This document shows positions 14,784 through 24,285 of a stretch of DNA of 64,000 bases, piece after piece. Both the position numbers and the translations under genes were made by a program. The notes under the pieces were generated by a model that was not told the origin of the DNA, did not search any database, and was given only the letters and a program-made list of their open reading frames with translations. Within the stretch, counting starts at the first letter, position 1, and each line of letters begins with the position of its first letter. Source of the stretch: Virgibacillus indicus (GTDB taxonomy: Bacteria > Bacillota > Bacilli > Bacillales > Amphibacillaceae); NCBI RefSeq assembly GCF_002266285.1, contig NZ_NPMS01000002.1, positions 248,001 to 312,000 of the forward strand, read 5' to 3'.

Positions 14784-14917
14784 TTATCCACAAAATTATC
14801 CACATATGCACAAATGTTCGCAGATATTTCGTTGCAGAACAAATTTTCTCTACCATATATTGAATCCATCAACATATTATCCACTGTTTGTGTATAACTT
14901 AAATTAAAAGTGGATAA
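14784..14917. promoter_or_regulatory. DnaA-box cluster outside oriC
   Basis: Two exact DnaA boxes TTATCCACA at 14784-14792 and 14796-14804, only 3 bp apart, are followed by TTATCCACT at 14877-14885 and an inverted TTATCCACT at 14909-14917. They lie between the convergent DoxX and htrA genes, where no promoter is needed. Origin-proximal DnaA-box clusters in B. subtilis help restrain initiation. Confidence 0.65.
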
Positions 14918-14927
14918 GTTTTATATC

Positions 14928-14969
14928 AAAAAAAGCTATCTTTCCCTGATTAAAGGGATGATAGCTTTT
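14928..14969 (-). terminator. terminator of htrA
   Basis: AAAAGCTATC pairs with GATAGCTTTT and an inner CCCTTT/AAAGGG stem extends the hairpin. Seven Ts follow on the minus strand, just after the htrA stop. Confidence 0.85.
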
Positions 14970-14972
14970 CCA

Positions 14973-16199
14973 TTAGCTCTGTGTTCCAAGCGTAATCGTT
15001 GTTTCTTTTAGCTCTCCATCACGATAGTAAGTAATGACAACCTCATCACCCACTTCTTTTTCGTAATACAGTACTTTTCTTAGATCGATCATATTCATAA
15101 CTGGTTCACCATCAAGCTCTGTGATAACATCCAAACGCTGCAGTCCTGCGCGGTCGGCCGGCGATAGTGGATCAACACTCCAGACATATACACCGCCTTC
15201 TATCTCACCAGGCAGATTCAAGGTGCTCCTCCATTCAGATTGCGGTACTTCTTCCAGAGAATAAATTTCCACCCCTATAAATGGCCTTGTTACCTCTCCT
15301 GTTGTTTCAAGCTCCTGAATAATCGGCAAAGCTGAGTCAATCGGAATTGCAAAGCCGATTCCTTCCACAGCTGTCTGGTTGATCTTCATGGAATTTATTC
15401 CAATCAGCTGTCCATTAATATTTATTAATGCACCACCACTGTTTCCCGGGTTGATTGCGGCATCAGTCTGAATAACTTCTGCCTGCCAGTCTGCTCGTCC
15501 ATCCTGATTAAAATCCTGTGGTATCGTTCGTTCGGTTCCACTGATAACACCCTGTGTCACCGAGCCTGAAAACATCAGTCCAAGCGGATTACCGATAGCA
15601 ATTGCCGGTTCTCCGACTTTGATATTTCCGGAAGACCCCAGTTCAATTACTTGTTTAACTGGCTCTGCATCCATTCGAAGTACAGCTAAGTCTGAAAACA
15701 GATCACTTCCAATCAGCTGGGCTTCAACATTTGTATCATCTGACAGCACAACTTCAATTGTGTTCGCACCTTCAATAACATGATGATTTGTCACGACATA
15801 TGCTGTTCCATCTTCATTCTTATAAATGACACCAGACCCAGTTCCGGCTTCTTCACCCTCCTGCTGCTGCCAAAAATTGTTCTGACTTTGGATATTAATC
15901 ACACCAACAACCGCTGGGGATACTTGTTCAACCACATCGGTTATCTGTGTTGATACATCAACATTGACTGTAGTATTCGTTGCAGTTGAGCCATCACCGT
16001 CATTCTGGATAGTTGCCGATTGATTGCTTTCATTGTCATCCGGCCAGCTGCCAAGCGTAATATTCGATTTCATAAATGCAGGCAGGGCTACTGCAACCAA
16101 TAAAATGCCAATAATAACTCCCAACAGAACAGGCACCAGCCAACTGCTTCTTTTTTTGCGATGTGGATTTGGCGGGTAATTCTGATCGTAATATCCCAT
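14973..16199 (-). CDS. htrC: HtrA-family membrane-anchored serine protease (YyxA/HtrC-like)
   Basis: 408 residues: a short cytoplasmic head rich in Pro and Arg/Lys, one membrane anchor at about 20-43, a low-complexity linker to 85, a trypsin-like domain and one C-terminal PDZ domain (about 300-405). The catalytic triad is His140 (TNHHV), Asp170 (FSDLAVL) and Ser254 (GNSGGAL). It degrades or chaperones misfolded proteins on the outer face of the membrane. As in B. subtilis it lies directly after walJ at the end of the wal operon (95-base gap). It ends at a strong terminator. Confidence 0.9.
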   Translation of the reverse strand: MGYYDQNYPPNPHRKKRSSWLVPVLLGVIIGILLVAVALPAFMKSNITLGSWPDDNESNQSATIQNDGDGSTATNTTVNVDVSTQITDVVEQVSPAVVGVINIQSQNNFWQQQEGEEAGTGSGVIYKNEDGTAYVVTNHHVIEGANTIEVVLSDDTNVEAQLIGSDLFSDLAVLRMDAEPVKQVIELGSSGNIKVGEPAIAIGNPLGLMFSGSVTQGVISGTERTIPQDFNQDGRADWQAEVIQTDAAINPGNSGGALININGQLIGINSMKINQTAVEGIGFAIPIDSALPIIQELETTGEVTRPFIGVEIYSLEEVPQSEWRSTLNLPGEIEGGVYVWSVDPLSPADRAGLQRLDVITELDGEPVMNMIDLRKVLYYEKEVGDEVVITYYRDGELKETTITLGTQS

Positions 16200-16294
16200 C
16201 TATCCATCCCCTTAACTAAAAACCATTTTGCATATAGTATTACCCTTAAGACAGTAAAAAATAAACAGTTTATTGAATGAGCTTATTTTAAAAG

Positions 16295-17080
16295 TTAAAC
16301 TACATCATACAAAGCAGTTGGAGTTTTCGGGTCTGTATCATACAAATCCAGCTTGATTCCGCGTTCCTGCAGTACACTATCCACTGACATGCGGGCAAGG
16401 TCCTTCATATTATTATCCAGACTCAAATGCGCCAGGTAGATTCGCTTCGTTCGGTTACTGATTATATCGGCAAGGGCCAGTCCGCAGTCATCATTGGAAA
16501 CATGGCCGGAATCGCCTAAAATACGGCGCTTTACATTCCATGGATATCGCCCCATTCGCAGCATGCTTACATCATGATTTGATTCAAAAATATACGCATC
16601 TGCATCCTCCACTGTCTTCTTAATCCGCTCAGAAACGTAGCCAAGATCTGTGACTAACGCAACTTTCTTCCCATCATGACGAAACACATAAAACATTGGC
16701 TCCGCAGCATCATGAGAGACACCAAAGGACTCAATATCCAAATCACCAAATGTTTTTGCTTCTTCCATACCAAATAAAAATTTCTGATCCAATGAAATTT
16801 TCCCAATTGACTTCTCCATTGCCATCCATGTCTTTTCATTAGCATAAATAGGCAGGTTGTATTTCCTGGCAATAATTCCAAGTCCCTTAATATGGTCACT
16901 GTGCTCATGTGTTACCAGAATACCACTAAGCTGGGATGGATCTACGTTTACATCGGCAAATAATTTATCCATTTGTTTCCCGCTCAATCCTGCATCTACT
17001 AAAAATTTCTCTTTTTCTGATTCAATATAAAATGCATTCCCCGTACTGCCCGAGGCTAATACACTAAAACGTAATGTCAT
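16295..17080 (-). CDS. walJ: WalJ (YycJ) metallo-beta-lactamase-fold hydrolase
   Basis: 261 residues. The metal-binding motif HEHSDH of the metallo-beta-lactamase fold occurs in [12 protein letters not shown], with further ligands in [15 protein letters not shown] and a late LAHLS. In Gram-positive bacteria the protein is encoded with WalRK and affects the link between cell division and chromosome replication; it is thought to be a nuclease-like phosphodiesterase. The start overlaps the end of walI by 4 bases. Confidence 0.9.
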   Translation of the reverse strand: MTLRFSVLASGSTGNAFYIESEKEKFLVDAGLSGKQMDKLFADVNVDPSQLSGILVTHEHSDHIKGLGIIARKYNLPIYANEKTWMAMEKSIGKISLDQKFLFGMEEAKTFGDLDIESFGVSHDAAEPMFYVFRHDGKKVALVTDLGYVSERIKKTVEDADAYIFESNHDVSMLRMGRYPWNVKRRILGDSGHVSNDDCGLALADIISNRTKRIYLAHLSLDNNMKDLARMSVDSVLQERGIKLDLYDTDPKTPTALYDVV

Positions 17081-18015
17081 TCTGTCTCACTCCGATTACC
17101 TGTTTCAGTTTGCCTTTGAGTTAAATCCGTCAGAATTTCTTCCCGCAACTCGTTATCTTCCTCTAAATCTCGGATTTTATTTATATATGATTCTTCAATG
17201 GTCTTGTTGATAAACTTGATGTCATCACTGGCAAACACCAGTCCCTCAATAGCATTGATAAAATAATTTCTCTCATCATTTACCTCGACCCGCCAGGTAG
17301 GTGTAAATACCTGTACCCCTTCTGTGACAATCCGTGCATAATATCCCATTTTAATATTGGTAATTTCATCTTCATAATATAAGTCATTGCGGTCATACAG
17401 TGTACCAACTGCCTGAATGGGCTGCTGAATTGATTTCTTTTCTTGTTGGACCTGAACATTTCCAAGCATCGTCTGTGTATAGTACATCATTTCATTTTCC
17501 TCATTCAGAAAAACAAGCAACAATCCATTCTCGTTAAAATAAAATAGTCGGTCATCCTTCTGCTGGAAGAAAATAAGCACATTCATATCCTTATTCCATC
17601 CCCAAAACTGATAAGCTTCGGGGAATACAATATAATTTTTCATAAGCTGATTCAATTCCTGATTTGTAGCCTCTTCAGGTACTGTAATGGGTTCTTCAAA
17701 TTTGGAAAGAATAAAATTATCATTAATAACCGCAGCAGTCTGATTCTCAAAGTTTGTTAACGGGACAAGTTCTTCATCAGTGAATTTTTTTTGGGACACA
17801 GAAATGTAGGAATCCTCCGTAATTTCTATATTGGGATCCTCATATTCAATATTTTCCGATTCCAGCTTATCTTCAATGGATGCTTCCTGGCCCTCTTCCA
17901 GGTAGCCCATATCGGCAGCATCCTGCTTTTGGATAAACTGAATAATTAAGTATATATTTAATACAAGGAAACAGAGGATAAACAGGGTTTTTATTTTACT
18001 CCATTGCATCCTCAA
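17077..18015 (-). CDS. walI: WalI (YycI), regulator of the WalK kinase
   Basis: 312 residues with a single N-terminal membrane helix (about 9-27, [20 protein letters not shown]) and a large extracytoplasmic domain of the YycI fold. With WalH it forms a membrane complex that restrains WalK activity in B. subtilis. It overlaps walH and walJ by 4 bases each, so translation of the three is probably coupled. The glutamate-rich C-terminal tail (from about 285) is longer than in B. subtilis. Confidence 0.88.
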   Translation of the reverse strand: MRMQWSKIKTLFILCFLVLNIYLIIQFIQKQDAADMGYLEEGQEASIEDKLESENIEYEDPNIEITEDSYISVSQKKFTDEELVPLTNFENQTAAVINDNFILSKFEEPITVPEEATNQELNQLMKNYIVFPEAYQFWGWNKDMNVLIFFQQKDDRLFYFNENGLLLVFLNEENEMMYYTQTMLGNVQVQQEKKSIQQPIQAVGTLYDRNDLYYEDEITNIKMGYYARIVTEGVQVFTPTWRVEVNDERNYFINAIEGLVFASDDIKFINKTIEESYINKIRDLEEDNELREEILTDLTQRQTETGNRSETE

Positions 18016-19325
18016 CTTCCCCCTTCCGAAATACTTAAATCACTGAATTTAAATTCAAGCCAGCTGCCGTTATAGTTCATATACCATGCCGGAACTAGTA
18101 TGATTGAGTCATCTTCGCCCTGAAAATTAAGGCGATAGCCAATTTGAAGATCTGTTATATTTTCAATATTATAATTGGAGGCTGGATTATTTTCCAGGTA
18201 ATGAATAATATCACTTCCTGAAGGCAATTCCACAGAATCAATTGGAAAAGAAGTTTCCAGTGTATAAAGTGGTCGCTGATAAATGGACAGGTCCTGATTG
18301 ATCCACCTCTGCTCAATTATATTTAAATTTAAGTGGGAACTATCAAAAACAGGATATCCATCATAATACATTAGATAGCGGACTGTATTTTCCTCTACAT
18401 CCAGTAAATTATATTCCTGTGTCCAGCCAAAATGGTCGTTGATGCTTAAAATACTTTGATCGATTAATTTTAATGATTCTGTCCGTTCATAATCTTCCGG
18501 ATATGGATTATAAAACTCCATGCTGCTTCCATTCTCAAAAACGCGTATTTGCCGCTGATTATCCGTATACAACCTTTCACCATTATTATAGATTGGCCGT
18601 ACTGCTGATGGGGTTCTGAATAAAGCATTAATCAGTAAATTCGGATCTAATTTTTCTATGGTAAAAGAATATCCGGGCAATTCTATTCGATTTGCAGGGA
18701 TATAGATCGGCGTATTTTCTTCATTAAACAGCATATATTCTTGAAGGACTTCAAAATCCATATTTGATACATATGACCATAATTGCTCGTAATTAGCCGA
18801 GTCATTGATATATGCAGTAGCCTCCTGCTGGCCATTTGCAGACACAAAGTGGGCCTGTAATGATGCCGTTTCCGATTCAAAGGTAAAATAGACCCTGTTA
18901 AAGTGCCAGCTTGGAAATACTGTCTCTTTATCATTAAAGTTAAATAGACTGTTACTGTTTAAAATATTCATTGGAAGTTCATCTGGAAAAACGAGCTCAA
19001 CTAAATGACTTTGCTCAAGTATGTCCTTCGGAGGGCCTGTTTCAAAATTATTTAACACCCATGATTGCATCTCATTATAAAGCTCTCTTTGTTTTAATGG
19101 GTCAGAAAAACCGTAATAACTGTTATCAGCATGAAAAATTACAGATTCCGGTTCGATCAGACTCTTCTTAGATTCCTTTGTTCCGCCAAGACTTGTTTCC
19201 GCCTCATACGTCGGGTTCTGCAGCGTATCACCACTTGGCTGATAGCTCCACAGGCCATATGTCAGCAGCAGACTGATCCCGATTAGAATGATTAAAGCTA
19301 GTGTTTTTGCTGTTTCCAGTTTCAT
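18012..19325 (-). CDS. walH: WalH (YycH), regulator of the WalK kinase
   Basis: 437 residues with one N-terminal membrane helix (about 8-28, TLALIILIGISLLLTYGLW) and a multidomain extracytoplasmic part, as in YycH. Together with WalI it tunes the WalK sensor through membrane-helix contacts. It begins on the last base of walK and ends 4 bases inside walI. Assignment rests on position in the operon and overall architecture, since the family is poorly conserved in sequence. Confidence 0.87.
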   Translation of the reverse strand: MKLETAKTLALIILIGISLLLTYGLWSYQPSGDTLQNPTYEAETSLGGTKESKKSLIEPESVIFHADNSYYGFSDPLKQRELYNEMQSWVLNNFETGPPKDILEQSHLVELVFPDELPMNILNSNSLFNFNDKETVFPSWHFNRVYFTFESETASLQAHFVSANGQQEATAYINDSANYEQLWSYVSNMDFEVLQEYMLFNEENTPIYIPANRIELPGYSFTIEKLDPNLLINALFRTPSAVRPIYNNGERLYTDNQRQIRVFENGSSMEFYNPYPEDYERTESLKLIDQSILSINDHFGWTQEYNLLDVEENTVRYLMYYDGYPVFDSSHLNLNIIEQRWINQDLSIYQRPLYTLETSFPIDSVELPSGSDIIHYLENNPASNYNIENITDLQIGYRLNFQGEDDSIILVPAWYMNYNGSWLEFKFSDLSISEGGS

Positions 19326-21157
19326 TATCTTCCCCTCCGCTTCTGATTCATCAGCGGAAGTGTAAAGAAAACAGTGGTTCCTTTACCTTCTTTGCTTTTT
19401 GCCCATATTTGTCCATGGTGTGCCTCTACCAATTCCTTAGAAATTGCCAGGCCAAGTCCCGTACCGCCAAGCTTTCTTGTTCTGGCTTTATCAGCCCTGT
19501 AAAAGCGTTCAAACACTTTTTCAAGCTTATCATAAGCAATACCCATTCCCTGATCCTGGATACTGACCTGCAGATGATGCCTTCTATTTTCAACCTTCAA
19601 TCGGATTTCTCCGCCTTCAGGTGAATATTTAATCGCATTTGAAATAATATTATCCAGCACCTGTGTCATTTTATCTTTATCCATCCACACCTCATATTGC
19701 CCTTTAGGCATATCCCGCAATAGCTTAATGTGTTCCGGCAGATTCATTTCAAACCGGTCAATGACCTGGTGGAAATAACCGACAAATTCTACCCGTTCCC
19801 TTTGCAGCGGGTACTCGTTTGCATCCATTTTCGACAGCTGCAGCAGGTCGTTAACCATTCGAATCATCCGCTCTGTTTCATTTTGAGCTACCCCAAGAAA
19901 TTTAGGCGCAATTTCCTTATCCTGCCATGCACCATCTGTAAGTGCTTCGATATAGCTTTTCATTGTTGTTAACGGAGTTCTTAATTCATGGGAAACATTC
20001 GAGACAAAATCACGGCGCTCCTGTTCCACTCTCTCTTGTTCGGTAACATCACTGATAACGGTAATAAATCCTGTCACTTCATCCTCATCATCCAAAATAG
20101 TAGAGAAATTTGCCCGTATTAAGAAGTCCTGTTCTTCATCGCTAAAATCAATGATCATCGTTCCGTTCTCCTGCAGATCCGCGATATCCACGCTTTTTTC
20201 CTCAAGCTGCAGCACATCCAGCAAAAATTCTCCGATAATATCATCCGGATTTTGTCCAATTAATCTTCCAGCCGCTTCATTCATTAATGTGACCAAACCA
20301 TCATTATCTGTTGCTATCACACCATCTGACATATTGGAAAGCACAGAACTGAGCTTCCAGCGTTCCTCTTCAATCGTTGCATAGGAGTGCTTCAGACGGC
20401 TGTTCAGGTCATTAAAGGTTTCCGCAAGCTGACTGATTTCATCTTTTCCATAGACATTCACTTTTTGGGTAAAATCACCTTTAGCCATTGTTTGAGCCTG
20501 TCTGCGCATTTCCATAATCGGTCTTGTAATGGAACGTGCAACCAGAATTCCAATAAATGCAGAAATTGCAATAGCTAAAATAGACCCTTGCAAAAATATA
20601 TTATTAATCTCCTGCAATTGATCATTTACACCTTCCAGCGAGGCTTCCAGATAAATAACTCCGGCTACAAGATCTTCGTTATCAAAAACCGGCTCAGCTT
20701 TTACAAACATTTGGTTGTTCGTCTCAGGATCCCTTCTAGTTCTTTCCTGGCTCATATCAAATAAAATGGCCTGCTGCACCAGATCCAATGAGGTTTTTTT
20801 TCCAATATTGCCTTGCATGCTGTCACTTGCTGCAAGCACACGCCGTTGACTGTCAACAACTTGTATATTCGTTATATTGTTTGCCCTGATATCAACCAGT
20901 ATTTCCTGGACTTCCTGCTGAAGGCTAGGCCCTTGTCCATCTTCTTCGCGTTCTTTGTTAAATGCCTGCTCCAGATTGTAGCTAAGCAGCTCGACATTCT
21001 GTTCGATTGTCTCAAAAAAGTTATCCCGAAGATTATTTTCCAGACTCTCAGTAAAAAACGACCCGATAACCTGCATGGCCAATAACAGCAGCAGGATAAA
21101 AATAATCGTAAACTTTAATTGAATCGAACGAAAAAAACCAACTTTATTCATTGCCAT
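19325..21157 (-). CDS. walK: WalK sensor histidine kinase
   Basis: 610 residues, typical length. Order: membrane helix 14-33, extracytoplasmic PAS-like sensor 35-185, second helix 188-208, HAMP 208-260, cytoplasmic PAS 265-372, then HisKA with phospho-accepting His390 in SNVSHELRTPLTTMKSY, and an HATPase domain with the N box (DNIISNAIKYSPEGG), DQGMGI and GGTGLGLAI. It phosphorylates WalR, the essential regulator of cell-wall hydrolases. Its start overlaps the walR stop by one base. Confidence 0.95.
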   Translation of the reverse strand: MAMNKVGFFRSIQLKFTIIFILLLLLAMQVIGSFFTESLENNLRDNFFETIEQNVELLSYNLEQAFNKEREEDGQGPSLQQEVQEILVDIRANNITNIQVVDSQRRVLAASDSMQGNIGKKTSLDLVQQAILFDMSQERTRRDPETNNQMFVKAEPVFDNEDLVAGVIYLEASLEGVNDQLQEINNIFLQGSILAIAISAFIGILVARSITRPIMEMRRQAQTMAKGDFTQKVNVYGKDEISQLAETFNDLNSRLKHSYATIEEERWKLSSVLSNMSDGVIATDNDGLVTLMNEAAGRLIGQNPDDIIGEFLLDVLQLEEKSVDIADLQENGTMIIDFSDEEQDFLIRANFSTILDDEDEVTGFITVISDVTEQERVEQERRDFVSNVSHELRTPLTTMKSYIEALTDGAWQDKEIAPKFLGVAQNETERMIRMVNDLLQLSKMDANEYPLQRERVEFVGYFHQVIDRFEMNLPEHIKLLRDMPKGQYEVWMDKDKMTQVLDNIISNAIKYSPEGGEIRLKVENRRHHLQVSIQDQGMGIAYDKLEKVFERFYRADKARTRKLGGTGLGLAISKELVEAHHGQIWAKSKEGKGTTVFFTLPLMNQKRRGR

Positions 21158-21858
21158 TACTCCTGATCAGGATTGCGCAAATAATAACCAACACCGCGGC
21201 GGGTTACGATCCACATCGGATTACTTGGACTCTCCTCAATTTTCTCACGCAGCCTCCGTACAGTTACATCAACTGTACGTACATCACCAAAATAGTCATA
21301 TCCCCATACGGTTTCAAGCAGATGCTCACGTGTCATAACCTGACCAATATGACGTCCCAGATAATGCAGTAATTCAAATTCCCTGTGGGTCAGTTCAATT
21401 TGCACCCCGTCACGCGAAACAATATAAGCATCTGGATGGATAACCAAGGAACCGATAACGATATCCTTTGTCGTTTTCACCGTATCATCCGGAACCTGCT
21501 GTCTGCGCAGGTTGGCCTTCACTCTGGCAATCACTTCACGATTACTGAAAGGTTTTGTTACATAATCGTCTGCTCCAAGCTCCAGACCCAGAACCTTATC
21601 GATCTCCGTATCCTTTGCGGTAAGCATAATGATAGGCATAGTCTGTGTTTTTCTAATTTCCCGGCAGACTTCATTTCCATCTTTGTTCGGAAGCATAATA
21701 TCTAATAAAATTAAATCAGGATTTTCACTTTCAGCAAGACGGATTGCTTCATCTCCATCATTTGCAATAACAACCTGATACCCTTCTTTTTCTAAGTTGA
21801 ATTGTAATATATCTGCGATTGGCTGTTCATCATCAACTACTAAAATTTTCTGACTCAT
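21157..21858 (-). CDS. walR: WalR response regulator
   Basis: 233 residues: a receiver domain with Asp53 ([13 protein letters not shown]) as phosphorylation site and an OmpR-type winged helix at the C-terminus ([29 protein letters not shown]). It controls autolysin and peptidoglycan genes through TGTWAH direct repeats. The ATG at 21858 was preferred to an upstream in-frame GTG because AAGGA is better spaced from it. It is the first gene of walRKHIJ. In B. subtilis purA lies just upstream; here a 610-base non-coding stretch and an M23 peptidase gene do. Confidence 0.95.
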   Translation of the reverse strand: MSQKILVVDDEQPIADILQFNLEKEGYQVVIANDGDEAIRLAESENPDLILLDIMLPNKDGNEVCREIRKTQTMPIIMLTAKDTEIDKVLGLELGADDYVTKPFSNREVIARVKANLRRQQVPDDTVKTTKDIVIGSLVIHPDAYIVSRDGVQIELTHREFELLHYLGRHIGQVMTREHLLETVWGYDYFGDVRTVDVTVRRLREKIEESPSNPMWIVTRRGVGYYLRNPDQE

Positions 21859-22054
21859 CCTTGCCACATCCTTTTTACATAATTAATAGTATATCTAAAG
21901 CTGATTGTTTTCGTTAGTTGAATTGCTTCTTGTCTATTTTATCGTACTTTGCATGAAATGTCTTGGCTCGCAAGCTTATTCCTTTATTATAACGAAATAA
22001 CTTACTTATTTTAAGTCGAAAGGAATCTGGCGGGGGACTGAGTAGTTTTTGTTT

Positions 22055-22314
22055 TTCCTGGGCTGGGTGTGGTCATAGTTAAAGACCTATGAGACCTTTT
22101 ATTGCTATTCCTGGATTGGTAGGGCACATAGAGGCGCTCTATTTTACCTTTTCATATGATTCCTGACTTGGTAGGGCTCATAGAAGCACTCTATCTTACC
22201 TTTTCTTGCTATTCCTGGCTTGGTGTGGCACATAGACGTGCTCTTTGTTACCTTTTTATACGATTCCTGCTTGGTATGGTCCATAGACTCACTCAATTGG
22301 ACTTTTAACAGTAT
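22055..22314. repeat. five tandem 52-53-bp dyad repeats upstream of walR
   Basis: Copies begin at 22055, 22108, 22160, 22212 and 22264, each opening with TTCCTG(G). Copies 2-4 are 52 bp and the most alike (TTGGTAGGGCACATAGAG and ttaccttttc blocks); the outer two are diverged. Within a unit, ATAGAG and CTCTAT face each other across 3 bases and an outer GGTA/TACC pair extends the dyad. The length is not a multiple of three and no conserved reading frame exists. The array occupies most of the gap between walR and the M23 peptidase gene; 21868-22054 beside it shows no further clear element. Confidence 0.8.
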
Positions 22315-22349
22315 TTTTGATACTAGCTGGCCGGAAGAAATGTTCTATA

Positions 22350-22383
22350 GGCTTTTTAATCAAAAAGCCATGAGAAACTCATG
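22350..22383. repeat. two adjacent small hairpins
   Basis: GGCTTTTT-AATC-AAAAAGCC is followed at once by CATGAG-AAA-CTCATG. They lie between the tandem repeats and the M23 peptidase terminator. Confidence 0.5.
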
Positions 22384-22427
22384 CTCGGAAGATTCAGCTG
22401 CCTCATATGAACCCTATCAACAAAGTG

Positions 22428-22459
22428 AAAAAGACCAACTCACTCAGAGTCAGTCTTTT
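22428..22459 (-). terminator. probable terminator of the M23 peptidase gene
   Basis: AAAAGAC pairs with GTCTTTT, with an inner CTC/GAG, and five Ts follow on the minus strand just after the stop codon at 22468. Confidence 0.6.
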
Positions 22460-22467
22460 AATTACGT

Positions 22468-23931
22468 TTACAGATAGTCCATTGGGTTTTGCAATGCACC
22501 GTTTTTATATACTTCAAAGTGCAGATGGATTCCGGTTGAGCGTCCAGTAGAACCCATAACCCCTAATTTGCTTCCTTTTTCAACAGTCTGTCCAACTTTT
22601 ACGCTAATTGATGAAAGGTGAGCATAAATTGTTTTCATTCCATTGTTATGATTAATCACCACTTTATTTCCATAGGTTCCATCGCGGCCAGCTGATACTA
22701 CTACCCCATTATCTGCAGCCTTAATCGTCCGGTTGCTTGGACCTGCGATATCTATTCCCTTATGCATTCTGCCCCAGCGCTCTCCAACATGACTCGAGAT
22801 ATAACCACCAACTGCCGGCCAGGAAAAATTGCCAGTTCCCCGGGAGGAAACTACCTTTGTACCTTTTACCACAATTTTATTAACTGCTTCTTTTGTAACT
22901 TTTTCATCCAGCATTTCTTTATCCGTTTGTTTTCCATTACGTTTTTCAATTGCATAATGAACTACTTTTTTTCCATCACTGCCCTCTTGTTTAACCTTCT
23001 CATCACCTTTGTACATTTCATCAGATTCGATTACTTCAGTTTCGTATTCAATCGTTTCATCAACCTTTGTTTCTTCTTTTACAATAACATCCACAAAAGG
23101 TCTATATTCGGTAACATTAATTTCCTGTCCGATTTGCAGGACGGAATCCTCGTTCAGAGATGGATTTAATTCCAGCAGTTTCTTTGAAGATAAATCATAC
23201 TTGCCAGCAATCTTTCCGATAACTTCGCCTTCTTTTACCTGATGTTTGTTTTCTTCAAGCGTTCCTTTTTCAAGCAGCTTTATTCCCTGTTTCACTGTTA
23301 ATACGTCAGCAGGATCCGACTTTTTCTCAGCAAAAGATACCTCTTCAGAAAGGAAAACATCTGTTATTATCGTCTCATCGACTGCAGGCGTTTCCCGCTT
23401 AACAGGTTCTTCGCTGTTTTTCTCTTTTTCCTTTGCTGCTTCTATTTTTCCAACTGTCTTTTCATCCGCATATTTCTCTTTGTATGCTTTTACTACTTCC
23501 CCAGCTTTTTCCTTATTATCAAAATATCCGACAAAATTACCGCCAATTGACAATTCGACAGTATTTGCTTTGACTGAAAGTTCATCTTTCAGTACATTGC
23601 TCACTTTTGAATTATTAAATGCTGGGTTAAATACCTTCTCAGATACATAAGACACTTCTTCTCCAATTGTCAGCGAGAGATTTTCAAACTCAGACTCGCT
23701 CTCTGATACTTTTTTATCGATCACTTTCTCAGCAACTTCTTTATTATCAATTTTACCAACATGGTCCCCATCTATGTAAACATGAAAAACTGTTTCAAGA
23801 TTGCTGTTTTCTTCAGCATATGCAGTTGTGAATGTAAGGGACATTCCCAAACAAGCTGTAATAGCAGCATTTTTAAATAGATTACTCTTTTTACCCGTAT
23901 TTCTTTCTCGTTTTTTCCACCCTGTATTCAT
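22468..23931 (-). CDS. secreted LysM-G5-M23 peptidoglycan endopeptidase
   Basis: 487 residues. A basic N-terminus and hydrophobic stretch (about 20-38, ending AYA) form a signal peptide. A long region with two VYIDGDHVGKI-like repeats follows, then a LysM cell-wall-binding domain (about 232-275), a G5 domain (about 285-360) and a C-terminal M23 metallopeptidase with zinc ligands in MHKGIDIA and HLHFE. It should cut peptide cross-links in peptidoglycan. Its place beside walRK, with a WalR-like repeat upstream, suggests control by WalR. B. subtilis has no such gene here. Confidence 0.9.
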   Translation of the reverse strand: MNTGWKKRERNTGKKSNLFKNAAITACLGMSLTFTTAYAEENSNLETVFHVYIDGDHVGKIDNKEVAEKVIDKKVSESESEFENLSLTIGEEVSYVSEKVFNPAFNNSKVSNVLKDELSVKANTVELSIGGNFVGYFDNKEKAGEVVKAYKEKYADEKTVGKIEAAKEKEKNSEEPVKRETPAVDETIITDVFLSEEVSFAEKKSDPADVLTVKQGIKLLEKGTLEENKHQVKEGEVIGKIAGKYDLSSKKLLELNPSLNEDSVLQIGQEINVTEYRPFVDVIVKEETKVDETIEYETEVIESDEMYKGDEKVKQEGSDGKKVVHYAIEKRNGKQTDKEMLDEKVTKEAVNKIVVKGTKVVSSRGTGNFSWPAVGGYISSHVGERWGRMHKGIDIAGPSNRTIKAADNGVVVSAGRDGTYGNKVVINHNNGMKTIYAHLSSISVKVGQTVEKGSKLGVMGSTGRSTGIHLHFEVYKNGALQNPMDYL

Positions 23932-24225
23932 TCTTTCAATTTCCTCCTGTAATGCTATATATGTACGAATTCTGTATAGTATTTCGTCAAATTAGTTTCT
24001 TTTTCTGCAATTTTAGAGACACTTCGCAATTCCCCCTACAAAACTACCATAGTAAATAAGAGGATGGAATAGGTTATAAGACTTTGTAATGAAATTGTAT
24101 AATAACTTACATTTTTTTACTTTATTATGGAAATAACGGAAACTACTTTTATCTGTGCAGCTCAGAGCAACATAAATAAACTTTTCTGCTATTATTTAAA
24201 AACAATGGCTTATAAACTGTCAAAA
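23932..24225. other. non-coding stretch upstream of the M23 peptidase gene
   Basis: About 290 AT-rich bases between the M23 peptidase start and the dnaB terminator. The first bases hold the AGGAGGAAATT ribosome-binding site of the peptidase. A WalR-like direct repeat is at 24085-24101. No gene, RNA or strong promoter was recognised. Confidence 0.5.
24085..24101 (+). promoter_or_regulatory. candidate WalR-binding direct repeat
   Basis: TGTAAT-GAAAT-TGTATA matches the consensus TGTWAH-N5-TGTWAH in 11 of 12 positions, about 155 bases upstream of the M23 peptidase start and in the opposite orientation to that gene. Confidence 0.4.
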
Positions 24226-24273
24226 CAAAAAAAGCTGTTCCAAAAAGGAAGAAACTCCTTTCTGGAACAGCTT
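24226..24273 (-). terminator. terminator of dnaB
   Basis: AAGCTGTTCC pairs with GGAACAGCTT, with an inner AAAGGAG/CTCCTTT-like stem, and eight Ts follow on the minus strand. Confidence 0.85.
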
Positions 24274-24285
24274 GGTTCTTTATTT

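Noticed and set aside
15433..15446. Noc-site-like GTTTCCCGGGTTGA in htrA
   Set aside because: Only the core CCCGGG and one flank match; too many changes from the 14-bp consensus.
22055..22314. CRISPR array
   Set aside because: The 52-bp units are directly adjacent with no unique spacers and there are no cas genes in the window.
22220..22477. Plus-strand open frame of 85 codons across the 52-bp repeats
   Set aside because: No ribosome-binding site; the unit length is not a multiple of three so frames are not kept; it ends inside the M23 peptidase gene on the other strand.
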